Assembly (NCBI RefSeq): GCF_938039215.1
Contig: NZ_CALHVI010000010.1
Span: forward strand, 1-42,421
Direction: 5' to 3'
DNA from: an uncultured Porphyromonas sp.
GTDB lineage: Bacteria; Bacteroidota; Bacteroidia; Bacteroidales; Porphyromonadaceae
Length of the DNA: 42,421 bases
Shown: in pieces, positions 39,847 through 42,421 of the stretch
How positions within the stretch are numbered: the stretch's first letter is position 1
Layout of the letters: every line of letters starts with the position of its first letter
The notes under the pieces: model-generated
The model's input: the letters and a program-made list of their open reading frames with translations, nothing else
What the model was told of the DNA's origin: nothing
Database searches by the model: none
Program-made: the position numbers and the translations under genes

Positions 39847-42118
39847 AAGTGCGCTTATACTGGGGGGGCTCCTCCTCCTAGCCTCCTGCTCGACGACGAG
39901 GCACGTGGAGCCGGGGAGCTATCTCCTCTCCAAGGTGTCTATCCGTGTGGACTCGCTCCCGCCCGCCGAGCTGGAGCAACTTGGGGACCTAACCACCTTC
40001 CTGCCCCAGCAGCCGAATACGAAGCTCCTCGGGCTCTTCGACTGGACGCTCTTCGTCTATAACCTCAGCAACCCGAAGAGCAATAGCTTCGTGAGCCGAC
40101 AGCTACGTAAGTGGGGCGACCCGCCCGTGCTGTACAATGCAGAGGAAGCGGAGTTCGGGCGAGCGAACCTCTCCGCCGCTATGTACAACCTCGGCTACCT
40201 TAAGGCCAAGACCGAGCTCCAAGTAGATACTACCCGCTCCAAGCGTGCCCGTCTGACCTACGTCATCACGCCAGGCAGTCGGCTCAAGGTAGGGCACTTC
40301 GAGGAAGCGCTTAGCGACACGACGCTCCGTCCGCTGCTTCATCCGCAGGACACGCTTCGGGAGAAGCGCCTCTTCCGTGGCGAACGCTACCGCTCCTATC
40401 TGCATTCGGGAGCGATCCTCTCGCCCCGAGCCATGCAGCTGGAGCAGGAGCGTATCTCGCAGATCTTCCGAAACCGAGGCTACTACACCTTCACGGCGGA
40501 CAGCGTGCACTTCGAGCTGGATACGCTCGTGGCTTCGGACGTGTGGGTACGCAGTGTGATCTCCGCTCCCAACGAGGTCTATCGCATCGGTCGGGTGCAG
40601 ATGAAGCAACGGCCCCATCGGGAGGGAAGCCTTCCTAGCTACGAGGCCGAGCGGGCGGGGATTAGCTTCGGCCTCGACCCCGATCATTACATTCGTCCGA
40701 GTGAGTTGGCACGTCGCATCTGGATCCGCCCAGGGCAGCTCTATTCGTCGCAGCATACTTCGTCGACCTACGCAGCGCTGAGCGAACTGTCTTCGCTTCA
40801 GGGCGTATCGATCCAGTACCACGTGGACACGCTCTCGGGCGACTCGACGCTTCTGGACTGCGACATCAGCGCTACCTCGGCGAAGACGAAGAGCATCGGG
40901 GGCGACATCGTCGGGACAAATTCCTCGGGAAGCCTCGGTGTAAGTTCGTCCTTGAACTTCCAGAACGCTAACCTCTTCCACGGAGGAGAAGTCCTACGTC
41001 TGCAGCTGCGTGGGGGCTACGAGAGCCTGAGGAGTCGGCGCAACGAGCATCTGAACTACGGGGCGGAAGTGGGCTTGACCTTCCCCAAGCTCCTCTTCCC
41101 GCTTGTGGGCTCGAAGGGGCCTTCGACGATCCAGTCGACGACGAACCTGCAGATGAGCTACGATCATCACCGTCGCCCAGAATTCAGTCGTGATGTCTTC
41201 TCACTGGAATGGGGCTATAGCTGGCACAGTCACTACACGCCTGCCTACCGCCACCACCTCAAGGTCATCGACATCAACTTCCTGCACTTCGGCTACATCA
41301 ACGAGGACTTCCGTCGGTCGATGCCTTTGATCACGCAGATCCTCAACTACCGAGACCAGTTCGTCCTCGGTGCTTCCTACCTCTTCCGCTACAATTCGCT
41401 GAACGATTACCGCAGGGCCACTTCGCCGTGGGTGCACAACCTCCGCCTCTTCTTCCAGTCCTCGGGGAACTTGCTCTACGGGCTCTCGTCGGCGCTGGGC
41501 CGTCAGCGGGACGAATACGGTGCGTACCGCCTTTTCGGGACGAACTTCGCACAGTTCGTCAAGGCCGAAGCCGACTACAGCGGTCTGCGCAAGCTCGGCG
41601 AAGGGAATGCCTTCGCCTATCACCTTGGCTTGGCGGTGGCTTATCCCTACGGCAATAGCCAGTACGTGCCCGTCGACCTGCGCTACTTCGCCGGCGGGGC
41701 CAATAGCCTTCGAGGTTGGGCTGCCCGCACGCTGGGCCCGGGGAGCATGCCCCGCTCTGCCAGCCGTTCGATCTTCGACCAAGTGGGGGATATCAAGGTC
41801 GAGCTCAATGCCGAGTATCGGATGAAGGTCCTTGGCTCGCTGCAGCTGGCGCTCTTCGCAGACGCGGGGAACATCTGGACGATGCGCCCCTACGAGAATC
41901 AGCCTCAAGGCGACTTCCAGTGGGAGCGTTTCTACAAAGAGATCGCCTTGTCGTCGGGGCTGGGTTTGCGTTGGGACTTTGATTACTTCGTGCTGCGCTT
42001 CGACGTTGGGGCGAAGGTCTACGATCCGCAGGTCGAGAACGGCCGTCCGTGGGTGATCTCCTACCAAGAGCCGAAGCAACTGCTGGCCTTCAACTTCGCC
42101 ATCGGCTATCCCTTCTAG
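39833..42118 (+). CDS. tamL: Omp85-superfamily outer-membrane lipoprotein, TamL type
   Basis: A 761-residue member of the BamA/TamA superfamily. It starts MKKTRSALILGGLLLLASCS, with the lipobox LASC, so unlike BamA it is a lipoprotein; this is the feature of Bacteroidota TamL. POTRA-like repeats occupy about residues 20-330 (SKVSIRVDSLPP..., 'FRNRGYYTF'), followed by a 16-strand beta-barrel. The barrel has the conserved 'RYFAGGANSLRGWAARTLGPGS' and a C-terminal strand ending 'LAFNFAIGYPF'. It is thought to work with TamB to insert or transport envelope components; no tamB is seen in the window. I start at ATG 39833, 14 bp before the aroE stop; a longer frame from 39761 adds residues without signal-peptide character. 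Confidence 0.92.
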   Translation: MKKTRSALILGGLLLLASCSTTRHVEPGSYLLSKVSIRVDSLPPAELEQLGDLTTFLPQQPNTKLLGLFDWTLFVYNLSNPKSNSFVSRQLRKWGDPPVLYNAEEAEFGRANLSAAMYNLGYLKAKTELQVDTTRSKRARLTYVITPGSRLKVGHFEEALSDTTLRPLLHPQDTLREKRLFRGERYRSYLHSGAILSPRAMQLEQERISQIFRNRGYYTFTADSVHFELDTLVASDVWVRSVISAPNEVYRIGRVQMKQRPHREGSLPSYEAERAGISFGLDPDHYIRPSELARRIWIRPGQLYSSQHTSSTYAALSELSSLQGVSIQYHVDTLSGDSTLLDCDISATSAKTKSIGGDIVGTNSSGSLGVSSSLNFQNANLFHGGEVLRLQLRGGYESLRSRRNEHLNYGAEVGLTFPKLLFPLVGSKGPSTIQSTTNLQMSYDHHRRPEFSRDVFSLEWGYSWHSHYTPAYRHHLKVIDINFLHFGYINEDFRRSMPLITQILNYRDQFVLGASYLFRYNSLNDYRRATSPWVHNLRLFFQSSGNLLYGLSSALGRQRDEYGAYRLFGTNFAQFVKAEADYSGLRKLGEGNAFAYHLGLAVAYPYGNSQYVPVDLRYFAGGANSLRGWAARTLGPGSMPRSASRSIFDQVGDIKVELNAEYRMKVLGSLQLALFADAGNIWTMRPYENQPQGDFQWERFYKEIALSSGLGLRWDFDYFVLRFDVGAKVYDPQVENGRPWVISYQEPKQLLAFNFAIGYPF

Positions 42119-42177
42119 GGCGAAGTTTAGGAGGAAGGTCGGTCGTCCCGCTCTCTCTCTTTCCGCCTCCAATTGAT

Positions 42178-42226
42178 CCGCCTTGCCCGGAGCGAATGAC
42201 CGCTCGGGGCAAGGCGGAAGATTTTT
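42178..42226 (+). terminator. Rho-independent terminator of tamL
   Basis: CCGCCTTGCCCGGAGCG (42178-42194) pairs with CGCTCGGGGCAAGGCGG (42201-42217) with one mismatch and a 6-nt loop, followed by AAGATTTTT. Very strong stem. The family B array begins at the base after the T-run. Confidence 0.92.
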
Positions 42227-42421
42227 GTGCGCACGGAAATAAATTTCCGTACGTAAGAAAAAATATTTTCGTACGTACAGAAATAAATTTTCTTACGTAC
42301 GAAAATTTCACTGCTTCCGCAGGGCAATTTTTCCCTTTCCGCAAGGCGATAAATTTCCTTCCGCAGGGAAATAAATTTTCTTCCGCAAGGAAATAAATTT
42401 TCTTCCGCAAGGAAATAAATT
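42227..42421. repeat. Family B array, nine exact 22-bp units, continues past window
   Basis: Unit starts at 42227, 42249, 42271, 42293, 42315, 42337, 42359, 42381 and 42403 (the last cut by the edge). Cores at unit bases 2-7 are TGCGCA (one), TACGTA (three) and TCCGCA (five); the A/T arm GGAAATAAATTTTC stays similar. The units at 42381 and 42403 are identical as far as seen. Steps are 22 bp without exception. Confidence 0.92.

Noticed and set aside
40103..42172. Long open frames antisense to tamL (about 290 and 320 codons) and antisense to aroE/cbiET (about 220 codons)
   Set aside because: They lie opposite genes with clear family motifs, consist of Arg/Ala/Val-rich low-complexity translation, and are expected from the GC-rich third positions of the real genes.
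42049..42410. Frames through the 42227 array that encode repeated peptides such as GNKFPYVRK
   Set aside because: The 22-bp unit shifts frame each time, both strands stay open for short stretches by chance, and no start or coding bias supports a protein.

Overview
This window is an ordinary chromosomal stretch of a Bacteroidota bacterium, most likely a Porphyromonas. The evidence is the gene families (DUF4827 and DUF3822 proteins, a TamL-type Omp85 lipoprotein, an HU/SPOR-domain protein, a GH92 mannosidase, the HU - 29-residue basic peptide - RNase G cluster) and the Bacteroidota-type -7 promoter boxes (TAnnTTTG). By eye the GC content is in the mid-fifties percent, which would fit the higher-GC oral Porphyromonas species; the species is a guess. 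There are no rRNA or tRNA genes, insertion sequences, prophage or cas genes. About 37 protein genes are nearly all housekeeping or envelope genes.

Layout. 1-3845 (minus): PiT phosphate transporter (cut by the window edge), ligA, a GNAT acetyltransferase, recR. 3942-6018 (minus): rng, a 29-residue ribosomal-type peptide, an HU-family protein. 6156-9739 (minus): meaB, an integral-membrane acyltransferase, an AAA ATPase with a DUF4143-like tail. 9740-10431: a long gene-free interval. 10432-11688 (plus): pgk. 12035-15007 (minus): a short dprA, rsmD, a DUF3822 protein and an unknown anchored protein, probably one operon. 15099-16565 (plus): a RecD/Pif1-like helicase. 16724-22053 (minus): GH92 mannosidase, MltF-like lytic transglycosylase, rlmD. 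22301-29996 (minus): glmM, DUF4827 lipoprotein, DHH phosphoesterase, M48 lipoprotein protease, CapA-family protein, rsgA, frr, pyrH. 30322-36513 (plus): pheS, nth, a three-gene ABC importer, a secreted duplicated-domain protein, the HU/SPOR protein. 36550-42118 (plus): queG, cbiET, aroE, tamL.

The unusual content lies between the genes. Seven intergenic tracts carry tandem arrays of short palindromes with near-constant period. Family A (10130, 16632, 25454, 30102, 37653) repeats a 15-16 bp palindrome, GACCTAC-n-GTAGGTC or GACCCAT-nn-ATGGGTC, separated by spacers of 8 nt (7 or 8 at one place depending on how the unit is bounded), with two to four units and a period of 23-24 bp. Family B (11879-12045 and 42227 to the window end) repeats a 22-bp unit made of an A/T-rich arm (like GGAAATAAATTTTC) and a 6-10 bp core whose sequence changes within and between arrays. 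Base changes in family A are matched across the dyad, which suggests that symmetry is being preserved. One family A array contains a perfect 62-bp palindrome, and one family B array supplies the stop codon of a dprA that lacks its usual C-terminal domain. I know of no function for these arrays. They are the best candidates here for something undescribed, although a related minisatellite-bearing MITE has been reported in P. gingivalis (from memory).
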